This document shows positions 23,136 through 32,639 of a stretch of DNA of 39,862 bases, one piece after another. Below the pieces are notes generated by a model, which did no database searches, was not told the DNA's origin, and saw nothing but the letters and a program-made list of their open reading frames with translations. Within the stretch, counting starts at the first letter, position 1; every line of letters starts with the position of its first letter. This DNA is from GCA-002700125 sp964434385 (GTDB taxonomy: Bacteria > Chloroflexota > Dehalococcoidia > Lucifugimonadales > Lucifugimonadaceae), in the NCBI GenBank assembly GCA_964434385.1, contig CAYSUW010000013.1:1-39862 (forward strand), written 5' to 3'. The position numbers and the translations under genes are program-made.

Positions 23136-24782
23136 ATGAATTCTTTTTTTATAAGCGTAATTACTTTTCTTGCCTTACTTTTTCCTTTAGTTGTTATTCA
23201 TGAATTTGGACATTTTTTTACTGCAAGGCTTATGAAAGTAAAGGTTCTGGAGTTTGGTTTTGGCTTTCCTCCAAAACTGTATTCTTTTTGGACTGGAAAA
23301 ACGAAAATCATCATAGATGAGAAAACAGAATACTCTGAAGGGAAAAAAATTGTATTAAGAAAAGGCAAAATAGTTGAAGTGACTTTTGAAAGAACAATAG
23401 AAGGTATTCATGCTAATAGTATAAATAATCAAAATTTTTCGAAAGAATTAGAAAAAGTTCAAAATGAAAATTCAATATTAACTGGGGAAATATCAGAAAT
23501 AGAAGATCATCAAATAATTATTAAAGATATGCAGTGGTCTTTCAACTTACTTCCATTAGGAGGATTTGTAAGATTATTTGGAGAACAAGATAATGATGAT
23601 CCTGAGTCATTTTCTTCTAAAAATCCATTTGCAAGGTTGTTAATATTGTTTTCTGGAGCTTTAGTTAATGCTATTTTCCCAATCTTTCTATTGTTTATTT
23701 TGTTTTCATTTCCACAAGAGATTATGGAAAGTGATTTAATAATTAAAACTGTAATGCCGAATTCTCCAGCAGACAATTCTGGTTTAAGATCTGGAGACAA
23801 AATTGTATCAATAAATAAAAAATCTATTACGAACATAAATGATCTCCATCAAGAGTTAACATCTAATTTAGGGGAAGAGACTAAATGGTTAATTAAAAAA
23901 GGTATCCCAGACCCTTTTTCTAAGAGTAATGAGGCGAAATATCAGTATAAAGAAGAATTAAGCGTTAATTTGACGCCTAGATGGAACCCTCCTTCTTTAA
24001 AAGTAGTTAAAGAATCTTCTAGCCCTACTGAGATTTCTCTAAAAAAAGCTAGGCTATATGATCCTAGTATAGGGATTTATGATGAATTGGAAGTAGTAGG
24101 TACGATTCTTAAGGATGATGAAATCGAATTGCAAGACATCCAACAATTTTACCCTGGAATTTCCTTAGGTGATAAATTGAGAGTTGTTCGGAGAGTTAAT
24201 AATCCAAAAAGTGAAATTACCTTAGATCAAGCTAGAGGTTTTAATGCTTTTTCAGGTACTCATACTATATTCACTGAAGGAGCTGTAGGTATCATAGTTT
24301 CTATAACTAACAATAGATTAGTCGAAAATAAAGTTGACTTTAGGTCTTCTTTTATAAGATCTTTCGAGTATTTATGGCAGACTTTAATCATCAGTAAGAA
24401 TGCATTTGTTGGATATTTTTCTGGAAGTACTCACCCACAATTTCAAGGTCCTTTAACTATTGGTCCTATAGGGATAGGACAAATCACTGGCTCTATAGCA
24501 ACTGCTAAAGTAGGTCTTTCAGATAAAATTATTACATTTATTAATTTAGCTAGTATATTAAGTCTTAGTTTAGCGATAATAAATATTTTGCCGATTCCAG
24601 CACTTGATGGGGGAAGAATATTTTTTGTATTAATAGAAATTATTAGAAATGGTAAGAAAATTTCTCCTCAGAAAGAAAGTTTAGTTCATGCAGCAGGATT
24701 TCTATTCCTACTATCTCTAGCCATATTTATTTCTTTTTTTGACATTGCTAGGATTTTTGATGGAACTTCTATATTTGATTAA
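23136..24782 (+). CDS. rseP: RseP-like site-2 zinc metalloprotease with large insertion
   Basis: A membrane-embedded M50 metalloprotease that cleaves a transmembrane substrate, as RseP or RasP does for anti-sigma factors. HEFGH (22-26) is the zinc motif and NILPIPALDGGRIFFVLIE near the end gives the third ligand Asp. A PDZ domain is visible around IIKTVMPNSPADNSGLRSGDKIV. Members usually have 350-450 aa. This one has 548, from an extra ~80 residues between GFGFPPKLYSFW (about 40-52) and FNLLPLGGFVRLFGE (136-150), where a short Glu-Tyr-Ser turn is normal, and more after the PDZ domain. It starts 1 nt after the dxr stop. Confidence 0.92.
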   Translation: MNSFFISVITFLALLFPLVVIHEFGHFFTARLMKVKVLEFGFGFPPKLYSFWTGKTKIIIDEKTEYSEGKKIVLRKGKIVEVTFERTIEGIHANSINNQNFSKELEKVQNENSILTGEISEIEDHQIIIKDMQWSFNLLPLGGFVRLFGEQDNDDPESFSSKNPFARLLILFSGALVNAIFPIFLLFILFSFPQEIMESDLIIKTVMPNSPADNSGLRSGDKIVSINKKSITNINDLHQELTSNLGEETKWLIKKGIPDPFSKSNEAKYQYKEELSVNLTPRWNPPSLKVVKESSSPTEISLKKARLYDPSIGIYDELEVVGTILKDDEIELQDIQQFYPGISLGDKLRVVRRVNNPKSEITLDQARGFNAFSGTHTIFTEGAVGIIVSITNNRLVENKVDFRSSFIRSFEYLWQTLIISKNAFVGYFSGSTHPQFQGPLTIGPIGIGQITGSIATAKVGLSDKIITFINLASILSLSLAIINILPIPALDGGRIFFVLIEIIRNGKKISPQKESLVHAAGFLFLLSLAIFISFFDIARIFDGTSIFD

Positions 24783-24808
24783 ATATAATCACATTATGGA
24801 CATGAAAT

Positions 24809-26014
24809 ATGAGAAATAAAACTTTAGGAGTTGATATAGGAAATTTAACTATTGGAGATTTTAATCCGATAGTAGTCCAATCAATGACAGATACTGATAC
24901 TACTGATGTAGAATCAACTGTTTCACAAATTGAACATTTGGCATCAGCAGGTAGTGAAATAGTTAGAGTTACTGTGAATAATGATTTAGCAGCTAAATCA
25001 GTGCCCCAAATAAAGAAACGATTATTAGAGAAAGGGATTGATGTCCCAATAGTTGGAGATTTTCATTTTATAGGGCATAGATTATTAACTAAATATCCAG
25101 ATTGTGCAGCATCTCTTGATAAATATAGAATTAATCCAGGAAATGTTGGAAAAGGTTCAAGAAGAGATGAAAACTTTGACACATTTATCAGAGTTGCAAA
25201 AGACTTAGATAAACCAATCAGAATAGGTGTGAATTCAGGAAGCTTAGACCCTGAGTTAATGCAGTTAAAGATGGATAATAATGCTAGATTGACTAATCCA
25301 CTTGATTCAGAATTGGTTGAAAGAGAAGCGTTGGTAGATAGTGCTCTTTTAAGTGCAGATCGTGCTTTAAAAATAGGTTTGTCTGAAAATAAAATTGTTA
25401 TTTCCTGTAAAGTTTCTCGCCTTTCACAAATGGTAGAATCTTATAAGAAGCTTTCTTCTTTATGTGATTTTCCTTTACATTTAGGTTTAACTGAAGCTGG
25501 AATGGGATCTATGGCTTCGACTTCAACTTCAATAGCCTTAGGATTATTATTATCTCAAGGAATTGGAGATACTATTAGAGCAAGTTTAACTCCAGAACCT
25601 AAAGGTGATAGAGCTAAAGAAGTAAAATTATGTCAGGATGTACTTCAATCTTTAGGTTTAAGGAGTTTTAGGCCTTCAGTTACTTCTTGTCCGGGCTGTG
25701 GAAGAACTACTTCTTCATTTTTTAGAGAATTAAGTGAAGAAATAGAAATTTATCTAGAAAAATATTCTAAAGAATGGAATCAGAAATATCCTGGTTCTTC
25801 TGAACTGAAAGTTGCAGTGATGGGTTGTGTAGTGAATGGTCCTGGCGAATCTAAGTATGCTGATATTGGAATATCTTTACCAGGTTCTGGAGAATCTCCA
25901 AAAGCTCCAGTATTTATTGATGGACAAAGATTTTCATTTCTGAAAGGGAATACTATTGCACAAGATTTTATTAAGCTAGTAGATAATTATGTAGAAAAAA
26001 GATGGGGGAGTTAA
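24809..26014 (+). CDS. ispG: 4-hydroxy-3-methylbut-2-enyl diphosphate synthase
   Basis: IspG reduces methylerythritol cyclodiphosphate to HMBPP in the MEP pathway, using a [4Fe-4S] cluster. The 401 aa protein has PIVVQSMTDTDTTDVE at the TIM barrel start, GDFHFIGHRLL, LHLGLTEAGMG and the cluster Cys in SCPGCGRTT and AVMGCVVNGPGES. It is the bacterial two-domain form without the plant-like insertion. It lies 26 nt after rseP. Confidence 0.96.
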   Translation: MRNKTLGVDIGNLTIGDFNPIVVQSMTDTDTTDVESTVSQIEHLASAGSEIVRVTVNNDLAAKSVPQIKKRLLEKGIDVPIVGDFHFIGHRLLTKYPDCAASLDKYRINPGNVGKGSRRDENFDTFIRVAKDLDKPIRIGVNSGSLDPELMQLKMDNNARLTNPLDSELVEREALVDSALLSADRALKIGLSENKIVISCKVSRLSQMVESYKKLSSLCDFPLHLGLTEAGMGSMASTSTSIALGLLLSQGIGDTIRASLTPEPKGDRAKEVKLCQDVLQSLGLRSFRPSVTSCPGCGRTTSSFFRELSEEIEIYLEKYSKEWNQKYPGSSELKVAVMGCVVNGPGESKYADIGISLPGSGESPKAPVFIDGQRFSFLKGNTIAQDFIKLVDNYVEKRWGS

Positions 26015-26035
26015 CTTCAAAGTTAATAATATTAT

Positions 26036-27739
26036 ATGCGTTTAAGTAAATATTTTTGGAAAACTTTTAGAGACATTTCTTCAGATGCTGAAATGGATAG
26101 CCATAAGCTATTATTAAAAGCTGGATTTATTCAGCAGATTACGTCTGGGATTTTTAATTACACTCCTATGGGTTGGAGATCTATAACTAAGATAAAAAAT
26201 ATTATTAGAGAAGAAATGGATTCTTCCGGAGCATTCGAAGTAAACTTGCCTGTTAATCAACCCATTGAATTATGGGAGAAAAGTGGTAGGGCTGAAACCT
26301 TTATTCCACCTCTTGCTTCTTTTGAAGATAGAAGAGGGAATAAAATGGTTATTGCTCCTACTCATGAAGAAACTGCCACTTCTTTAGCAGCTTCATATCT
26401 AGATAGTTATAGAGATTTGCCTTTTATTATTTATCATATCCAAACAAAATTTAGAGATGAAACTCGACCAAGAGCAGGTTTATTGAGAGTTAGAGAATTT
26501 GAGATGAAAGATGCTTACAGTTTCGATAAAGATTATGAAGGATTGGATACCAGTTATAATTTAATGATTAAGACTTATGAGAATATTTTCAAGAGATGTG
26601 GATTAGATGTTATTCAAGTTCAAGCTGATAGTGGACCTATAGGAGGAAAAGATTCATCTGAGTTTATTTCTATAGCTTCAAGCGGGGAAGATACAATTTT
26701 TTCTTGCGATCTATGCAATTATGCTGCCAATTCAGAAAAAGCAGAATTTTCTAAACCAGATTTATCTGAATCGAAAGTAAATCAAATAGTAGAAGAAATT
26801 GAAACTCCTAATACTAAAAGTATTGAAGATTTATCAAAGTTTTTAAATATTAGAAAAGATCAAATAATAAAAACAGTAATTTATAGAACTAGTAGAGGAT
26901 TATTAAGTGTATCTATAAGAGGAGACTTAGAAATCAATGAAACTAAACTAAGAAATTATTTAAATCAGGATCCAGTTGCTGCATCTCAGGAAGATTTAAA
27001 ATCTGCTGGCTTAGAAGAAGGTTACCTCTCAATAAAAGATATAAATATTCCAAGCATTATAGATGATTCTATAAATATTAAATCTTCATATGTTACTGGA
27101 GCAAACAAAGAAAATTATCATTTGAAAAATATTATTCCAGAAAGAGATTTAAAATATGATGAAATTGTTGAAGTTGCTTTGGCACAAGAAGGGTTTGATT
27201 GTATGAAATGTAAGGGTTCCCTTGAAGAAAATAAGGGAATTGAGGTGGGTCATGTTTTTAAATTGGGTACAGGATATAGTGAAAAATTAGGTGCAACCTT
27301 TTCAGATCAAGAAGGTAATGTATTGCCATCTATTATGGGATGTTATGGGATTGGTGTAGGAAGGCTATTAGCTGCTGTAATAGAGTCAAAGCACGACCAA
27401 AAAGGAATTATGTTTCCTAAGTCTATTGCTCCTTTTCAGATTTATTTAATCATTTTAAATAATGAGGCTAAAGAAGTTGTAGACTTTTCAAATTCTTTAT
27501 ATGAAAAATTGAAAAAGCTAAATTTTGATGTGATATTTGATGATCGTTCAGAAACTCCTGGAGTAAAATTAAATGACTCTGATTTACTTGGTATTCCATT
27601 GAGATTGTTGGTGAGTAAGCGTACTGTGAAAGAGAATTCAATAGAATTCAAATCAAGGAATTCTACTGAATCAAAATTAATCTCTTTAGATGAAATTTTT
27701 GATGAAGTTAAGGAGTTCTATAATCTGATTGATAGTTAA
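26036..27739 (+). CDS. proS: Prolyl-tRNA synthetase (bacterial type)
   Basis: Charges tRNA-Pro. At 567 aa it is the bacterial form with an editing insertion. Motif 1 lies around GIFNYTPMGWRSITKI, motif 2 is TKFRDETRPRAGLLR, followed by EFEMKDAYSF, the editing (YbaK-like) domain spans roughly 225-390, motif 3 is GCYGIGVGRLLAAVIE, and an anticodon-binding domain ends the protein. It follows ispG by 21 nt. A tRNA-Pro gene lies at the right end of the window. Confidence 0.96.
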   Translation: MRLSKYFWKTFRDISSDAEMDSHKLLLKAGFIQQITSGIFNYTPMGWRSITKIKNIIREEMDSSGAFEVNLPVNQPIELWEKSGRAETFIPPLASFEDRRGNKMVIAPTHEETATSLAASYLDSYRDLPFIIYHIQTKFRDETRPRAGLLRVREFEMKDAYSFDKDYEGLDTSYNLMIKTYENIFKRCGLDVIQVQADSGPIGGKDSSEFISIASSGEDTIFSCDLCNYAANSEKAEFSKPDLSESKVNQIVEEIETPNTKSIEDLSKFLNIRKDQIIKTVIYRTSRGLLSVSIRGDLEINETKLRNYLNQDPVAASQEDLKSAGLEEGYLSIKDINIPSIIDDSINIKSSYVTGANKENYHLKNIIPERDLKYDEIVEVALAQEGFDCMKCKGSLEENKGIEVGHVFKLGTGYSEKLGATFSDQEGNVLPSIMGCYGIGVGRLLAAVIESKHDQKGIMFPKSIAPFQIYLIILNNEAKEVVDFSNSLYEKLKKLNFDVIFDDRSETPGVKLNDSDLLGIPLRLLVSKRTVKENSIEFKSRNSTESKLISLDEIFDEVKEFYNLIDS

Positions 27740-27757
27740 TTTCTAAAATGTTAGAAT
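27729..27757 (+). promoter_or_regulatory. Promoter upstream of nusA
   Basis: TTGATA (27729-27734) and TAGAAT (27752-27757) are separated by exactly 17 nt, each with one mismatch or so to the sigma-70 consensus. The -35 overlaps the end of proS. Transcription would begin near 27764, giving an RNA leader of about 80 nt that contains the intrinsic terminator at 27792-27815. Confidence 0.6.
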
Positions 27758-27791
27758 ATTAATATATAAACCTGGCAACAGTGTAAGGGAG

Positions 27792-27815
27792 AAGTGGGCA
27801 GTGCCCACTTTTTTT
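27792..27815 (+). terminator. Intrinsic terminator/attenuator in the nusA leader
   Basis: AAGTGGGC (27792-27799) and GCCCACTT (27803-27810) form a perfect 8 bp stem with a 3 nt loop, followed by a T-run through 27815. It can end proS transcripts. Because the likely nusA promoter is upstream of it, it can also attenuate nusA-infB expression, a natural place for autoregulation by NusA. Confidence 0.85.
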
Positions 27816-27844
27816 CTTGTGTTTAATTAGTGGAAGGATTAAGA

Positions 27845-29497
27845 ATGAAAAATGAAATGTTATTAGCTGTGACTCAATTAGCTGCTGAGAGGAATTTATC
27901 TCATTCTGTAGTTGTTTCAGCTATCAAATCAGCACTTGAAAATGCTTATAAAAGAGATGAATTGGCCAAAGGTCAAGATATAAAAGTAGATTTAAATCCA
28001 ACTACTGGGGAAACTGTTGTAAGAACTATCAAAAGAGTTGTAGAGATTGTAGAAAATATTAATGAAGAAATAGCTCTTTCTGAAGCACAGAAACAATTTG
28101 AAGAAGTTAAAGTTGGAGATGAAATCACTACAGGGTTTATAGAACATAACCCAGGTCGTATTGCTGCTCAAACTGCAAAACAAATTGTTATACAAAAATT
28201 GAGAGAAGCTGAAAGAGAATTAGTTTTTAAAGAGTTTTCTGACAAACGTGGAGAACTTTTGAATGGAACTATACAAAGAATAGATCCTAAACATATTGTT
28301 GTTTCATTAGGTAAAGGAGAAGGGATTTTGCCTATTACTGAACAAGTTACTGGAGAAAGATATAGAGTGGGCCAGCAATTGAAGTTTTTACTTGTAAGAG
28401 TTGAAAATTCTATTAGAGGCCCTGAAATAGTTTTATCAAGAAACGATCCAGGATTACTTAGAGAATTATTTAAGACAGAAGTTCCTGAGATATTTAATGG
28501 TGTAATTGAAATTAAAGCTATGTCTAGAGAGGCTGGTTCTAGAAGTAAGATAGCAGTATTTTCTACACAAGATAGAGTTGATGCTGTTGGTGCTTGTGTT
28601 GGTTTGAGAGGTCTTAGGATTCAGAATGTTGTAAATGAACTTTTGGGAGAAAAGATTGATGTTGTTGAATGGAATGAAGATGATTCTGAGTTTATAAAAA
28701 AAGCTTTGAGTCCTGCTCAAGTTCAGAAAGTTGTTTTAAATCAAATTACTGCTTCGTCTTTAGTCATAGTTCCTGAAGATCAATTATCTTTAGCTATTGG
28801 TAAGGATGGGCAAAATGTAAGATTAGCTGCAAAATTAACTGAATGGAAATTAGATATTCAACATCCAGGTTCTATCTCTGATGATCAAGATTTTGTTGAG
28901 TTAAGATTGCAAAGTTCCACTCTTATAAAGGATCTAGGGTTTGCTTCTAGAACTGAAAAGTTAATAATTTCTGAAAAAATTAATACTTTAAGAGAATTAT
29001 CTTTAAAGAAAGAAGAGTTATTGAATGTTAAAGGTTTTGGTCCTAAATCTTTAGAGGAAGTAAATGCTATTCTTAAATCTTATTTAGACTCTTCTGAATC
29101 AACTGCTTTACAGGATAAGAAAGATTCAAAAATTGAAGATGATAACGTGTCTTCGGTTACTGAAAAAGAAATAGTAGAAGAAGTAAAAGAAGTAGAAGAT
29201 GAACAATCTATAGAAGATATTGATGTAGAAGAAGAAATATTAGAATTAGAAATTTTAGAGAAAACTCAAGAAAGAAATCTTGAAACTGTTGAAGAAACTA
29301 TTGAAGAAACTGTTCCTGCTGATGATATTTGGAATATAGGAAAGATATCTAAAACTAAAACTTCAAATAACTCTCAAACATTAAGATTTGCTGAAGATAT
29401 TGAAGGTATTAGAAGTAGTAATGAATCAGGGAAAAAGGGAAAAAAAGAAAGAACCAAAGCTAAGAATCGTAAAAACAGTTCTAATAGATCTAGATGA
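27845..29497 (+). CDS. nusA: Transcription termination/antitermination factor NusA
   Basis: NusA binds RNA polymerase and controls pausing, termination and antitermination. From the ATG at 27845 it has about 550 aa: an N-terminal polymerase-binding domain (AERNLSHSVVVSAIKSALENA), S1 domain (RGELLNGTIQRIDPKHIVVS), KH1 and KH2 (PEDQLSLAIGKDGQNVRLAA), a helix-hairpin-helix-like repeat (LNVKGFGPKSLEEVN) and a long acidic tail with a basic end. GGAAGGA at 27832-27838 is spaced for this ATG, whereas the in-frame GTG at 27830 has none. The gene rimP, usually just upstream, is not here. Confidence 0.96.
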   Translation: MKNEMLLAVTQLAAERNLSHSVVVSAIKSALENAYKRDELAKGQDIKVDLNPTTGETVVRTIKRVVEIVENINEEIALSEAQKQFEEVKVGDEITTGFIEHNPGRIAAQTAKQIVIQKLREAERELVFKEFSDKRGELLNGTIQRIDPKHIVVSLGKGEGILPITEQVTGERYRVGQQLKFLLVRVENSIRGPEIVLSRNDPGLLRELFKTEVPEIFNGVIEIKAMSREAGSRSKIAVFSTQDRVDAVGACVGLRGLRIQNVVNELLGEKIDVVEWNEDDSEFIKKALSPAQVQKVVLNQITASSLVIVPEDQLSLAIGKDGQNVRLAAKLTEWKLDIQHPGSISDDQDFVELRLQSSTLIKDLGFASRTEKLIISEKINTLRELSLKKEELLNVKGFGPKSLEEVNAILKSYLDSSESTALQDKKDSKIEDDNVSSVTEKEIVEEVKEVEDEQSIEDIDVEEEILELEILEKTQERNLETVEETIEETVPADDIWNIGKISKTKTSNNSQTLRFAEDIEGIRSSNESGKKGKKERTKAKNRKNSSNRSR

Positions 29498-29561
29498 TAT
29501 TGAGATATATTATTGGAAATTGGGATTTTTAATATTTTAATTACTAAAATTTTCTATAATC

Positions 29562-31316
29562 ATGGTTAATGAAAAAATTGAAAATTCAGAAAAAGTTACG
29601 CAAGCAATTAATTTGCCACCTTCAATTACCGTAGGTGATTTGTCTCAAATTATTGATGTGAGCCCCTCAGAAATCATAAAAGAATTAATGAGAAGAGGTG
29701 TAATGGCGAATATTAATGAATCTATTAACTTTGAAATGGCAGCTTTGATAACAACAACTTTTGGGATTCCTGTTTTGAAACCAAAAGAAAACCAAGTTGA
29801 TACAATTGCAAAACCTGTTGTTACTCTTTCAGAATCTAAAGTTGCTTCTAGACCTCCCATAGTAACGATATTAGGTCATGTAGATCACGGTAAAACGACT
29901 CTACTAGATGCAATCAGAGGAACAAAGGTGGTTGACTCTGAACATGGAGGAATAACTCAAGGAATTGGTGCTTATCAGGTCAGTCATCAAGATAATTTAA
30001 TTACTTTTATTGATACTCCAGGACATGAGGCCTTTACGAATATGAGAGCTAGAGGCGCTCAAGTTACAGATATAGCTATTTTAGTAGTAGCTGCAGATGA
30101 TGGGGTTATGAGGCAAACAATTGAAGCAATAAATCATATTAAAGCAGCTGGAGTGCCAATGATTGTTGCTATTAATAAGGTTGATATCCCGGGCGTAGAT
30201 CTGAATAAGTTAAAAGCTCAATTAGTAGAACATGAAGTAATTCCAGAAGAACTTGGTGGTGATATTTTATGTGTTAATGTTTCTGCAACTAAAAAAGAAG
30301 GCATTGAAGATTTACTTGAATCTATCTCTCTAGTAGCAGAAATTTCAGAATTAAAATCCAATCCTGATGAAAATGGTACTGGAGTAATTCTGGAAGGAGA
30401 GACTGATAAATTAAGAGGTAATCTGGCTACTATTTTAGTTCAAAATGGAAAAGTTTTTTTAGGAAATTATTTGGTTGCTGGAGAATCTTCTGGGAGAATA
30501 AAATCAATGATAGATGGTTTTGGGAATCCAGTGAAATTTATTGAACCAGGTGCTCCAGGACAAATTTTGGGTATTAATCCTGTGCCTAGGCCGGGAGAAA
30601 TTTTTAGAGTTTTTGAAAAAGAGAAAGATTCTAAACAGTTTTTAGGGAAGAAGAAGAAACTTCAATCAAAAAGCAATAATGATTTAAATTCTTTAAAGAA
30701 TAGTTCTGATGAAAATGAATTTTATCATTTGATTGTTAAGACAGGTTCTCAAGGTACTATGGAGCCAGTTAAAAAAGTACTGGAAAACATTTCCATTGAT
30801 AATAAAGCTATTAAAATCATACATTCAGACATTGGTACTGTTAATGAATCTGATGTGATGCTTGCTGTTGCCTCATACTCAACAATAATTGGATTTCAGG
30901 CTGATGTTGAGCCAGGTGCATTGAAACAGGCTCAGGCTAATAATATTCTAGTAAAGAGATATGATATTGTTTATGAAATGATTGAAGAAGTAGAGGACTT
31001 TGTTTCTGAATTCGGAGAAGAAAAAATTGTTGAAAATAAATTAGGTGAAGCATTAATATTAGCTGTCTTTGAAATAGATAAAAAAGGAAAAGCTGCAGGT
31101 TTTAGGGTTAATTCAGGAGTTTTAAGAAGGAATGGTTATATGAAGATTCTCAGAGATGGAAAAGAATTATATAATGGTCAAGTTGGATCATTGAGACATT
31201 TTAAAGAGAATGTACGAGAAATTAGAAATGGAATGGAAGGAGGAGTGACCTTGGAAAACTTTAAAGATTTCCAAGAAAATGATGTCATTTATTGCTACGA
31301 GTTAAAGAGAGCATAA
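29562..31316 (+). CDS. infB: Translation initiation factor IF-2 (short form)
   Basis: IF-2 brings initiator tRNA to the 30S subunit with GTP. This form has 584 aa: an IF2 N-terminal domain (VGDLSQIIDVSPSEIIKELM), the G domain with GHVDHGKTTLLDAIRG, DTPGHEAFTNMR and NKVD, then domains II to IV. The long N-terminal extension of enterobacterial IF-2 is missing, as in Chloroflexota and other lineages. A 64 nt gap separates it from nusA, and rbfA follows 21 nt later. Confidence 0.96.
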   Translation: MVNEKIENSEKVTQAINLPPSITVGDLSQIIDVSPSEIIKELMRRGVMANINESINFEMAALITTTFGIPVLKPKENQVDTIAKPVVTLSESKVASRPPIVTILGHVDHGKTTLLDAIRGTKVVDSEHGGITQGIGAYQVSHQDNLITFIDTPGHEAFTNMRARGAQVTDIAILVVAADDGVMRQTIEAINHIKAAGVPMIVAINKVDIPGVDLNKLKAQLVEHEVIPEELGGDILCVNVSATKKEGIEDLLESISLVAEISELKSNPDENGTGVILEGETDKLRGNLATILVQNGKVFLGNYLVAGESSGRIKSMIDGFGNPVKFIEPGAPGQILGINPVPRPGEIFRVFEKEKDSKQFLGKKKKLQSKSNNDLNSLKNSSDENEFYHLIVKTGSQGTMEPVKKVLENISIDNKAIKIIHSDIGTVNESDVMLAVASYSTIIGFQADVEPGALKQAQANNILVKRYDIVYEMIEEVEDFVSEFGEEKIVENKLGEALILAVFEIDKKGKAAGFRVNSGVLRRNGYMKILRDGKELYNGQVGSLRHFKENVREIRNGMEGGVTLENFKDFQENDVIYCYELKRA

Positions 31317-31337
31317 AACTTCCTATCAGGTTTTGTT

Positions 31338-31691
31338 ATGACTAATAGAAGGCTTGAAAAAGTAAATGTAAATATTCAACGTATATTAGGTTCCCTAATT
31401 AACTTGAAAATTCAGGGAAGTGACTATTCAACTATAATTTCAGTTACTCAAGTGAAGGTAAGCCCTGATTTTGCAATTGCTAAAGTATTTGTTTCAATAA
31501 TGGGAGATTCGGATTCGGTAAAATTTACTTTAGAATCTTTGAAAAATAATTCGAAGATTTTAAGAAAAGAGTTATCTGAAAATATTTATTTGAAAAAAGT
31601 GCCAAAATTAAATTTTTATCTTGATGATACTTTAGATAAGGTAGAAAAAATGAATAAGTTGTTTGATCAGATTGAAATAACTCCAGAATAA
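31338..31691 (+). CDS. rbfA: Ribosome-binding factor A
   Basis: RbfA is a late 30S assembly factor that binds near the 16S rRNA 5' helix. The 117 aa KH-like protein has the typical start RRLEKVNVNIQRILGSLINL, the central ISVTQVKVSPDFAIAKVFVS and the end VPKLNFYLDDTLDKVEKMNKLF. Length and position between infB and truB agree with the family. Confidence 0.93.
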   Translation: MTNRRLEKVNVNIQRILGSLINLKIQGSDYSTIISVTQVKVSPDFAIAKVFVSIMGDSDSVKFTLESLKNNSKILRKELSENIYLKKVPKLNFYLDDTLDKVEKMNKLFDQIEITPE

Positions 31692-31709
31692 GTCTAAAAA
31701 TCACAAACA

Positions 31710-32639
31710 ATGACTATAAAAAGAAACTTTCATGGTTATATAAATATAAATAAAGATTCTGGTCCCACATCATCATTTGTTGTATCCAATGTTAAGAGAT
31801 TAATTAATGCAAATAATAAAGTGGGTCATTGTGGGACTTTAGATCCTATTGCTTCTGGTGTTCTTCCAATTTGTGTTGGTCAAGCTACAAGGTTGAGTGA
31901 ATTTTTTCTTTTAACACAAAAAAGTTACAGAGTGACAGGGAAATTTGGTTCTTCTACTGATACTTATGATTCTACTGGAAAAATTATAAAGAAATCAGAT
32001 AAAAATATTAGTAGAAAAAAATTCTGCGAAGCTTTAAAACAATTCAGTGGATCTATAGAGCAAAGACCACCATTATTTAGTGCACTTAAACACAAAGGGG
32101 AACGGCTTTACAATATTGCAAGAAAAGGAGGAAATTATATTCCTCCTAAAAGGAGAGTGGAGATTTTCAAGATTCGTTTGCAAAAATATGATTTTCCTGA
32201 ATTTCAACTAGACATTAGAGTTTCTAGTGGTTTTTATGTTAGATCTCTTATTAATGATTTAGGAGAGTTATTAGATTGTCCTGCTCATATGATAGAATTA
32301 AATAGGACTTCTGTAGGAGATTTTCATTTAACTAAGTCTGTCAAATTGAATGAATTAGATGGTTTAGTTAAAAATAACCAATTGGAATCCCATATTATTT
32401 CTATAGACTATGTTTTAAAGAATTTTCCAAGAATAGATTTGACATTTAAGGAAAGTGAACAAGTGAAGAATGGGGTTCAAATTTTATTGAAAAAAGTTAA
32501 ATTTGATTCTGAATCTCTTTCTTATAAAAAGTCAAAATTGATTAAAGCCTATGATTCCCAATCAAGATTTATTGCTATTCTAAAAATTACAGAAGATGGT
32601 GAATTTTTGAAACCAGAAAAAGTTTTTCATGAAATCTAA
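31710..32639 (+). CDS. truB: tRNA pseudouridine(55) synthase
   Basis: TruB forms pseudouridine 55 in the T-loop of most tRNAs. The 309 aa protein has HGYININKDSGPTSSFVV, the catalytic GTLDPIASGVLPICVGQATR (Asp45), QRPPLFSALKHKGERLY and SGFYVRSLINDLGELL. The C-terminal PUA-like part is short and divergent. The gene ends 11 nt inside the next reading frame, which suggests that the diheme lipoprotein gene is translated from the same mRNA. Confidence 0.94.
   Translation: MTIKRNFHGYININKDSGPTSSFVVSNVKRLINANNKVGHCGTLDPIASGVLPICVGQATRLSEFFLLTQKSYRVTGKFGSSTDTYDSTGKIIKKSDKNISRKKFCEALKQFSGSIEQRPPLFSALKHKGERLYNIARKGGNYIPPKRRVEIFKIRLQKYDFPEFQLDIRVSSGFYVRSLINDLGELLDCPAHMIELNRTSVGDFHLTKSVKLNELDGLVKNNQLESHIISIDYVLKNFPRIDLTFKESEQVKNGVQILLKKVKFDSESLSYKKSKLIKAYDSQSRFIAILKITEDGEFLKPEKVFHEI

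Noticed and set aside
29555..29560. TATAAT just before infB
   Set aside because: It ends one base before the ATG, so a start site would fall inside the gene, and no -35 is present. A chance match is likely.
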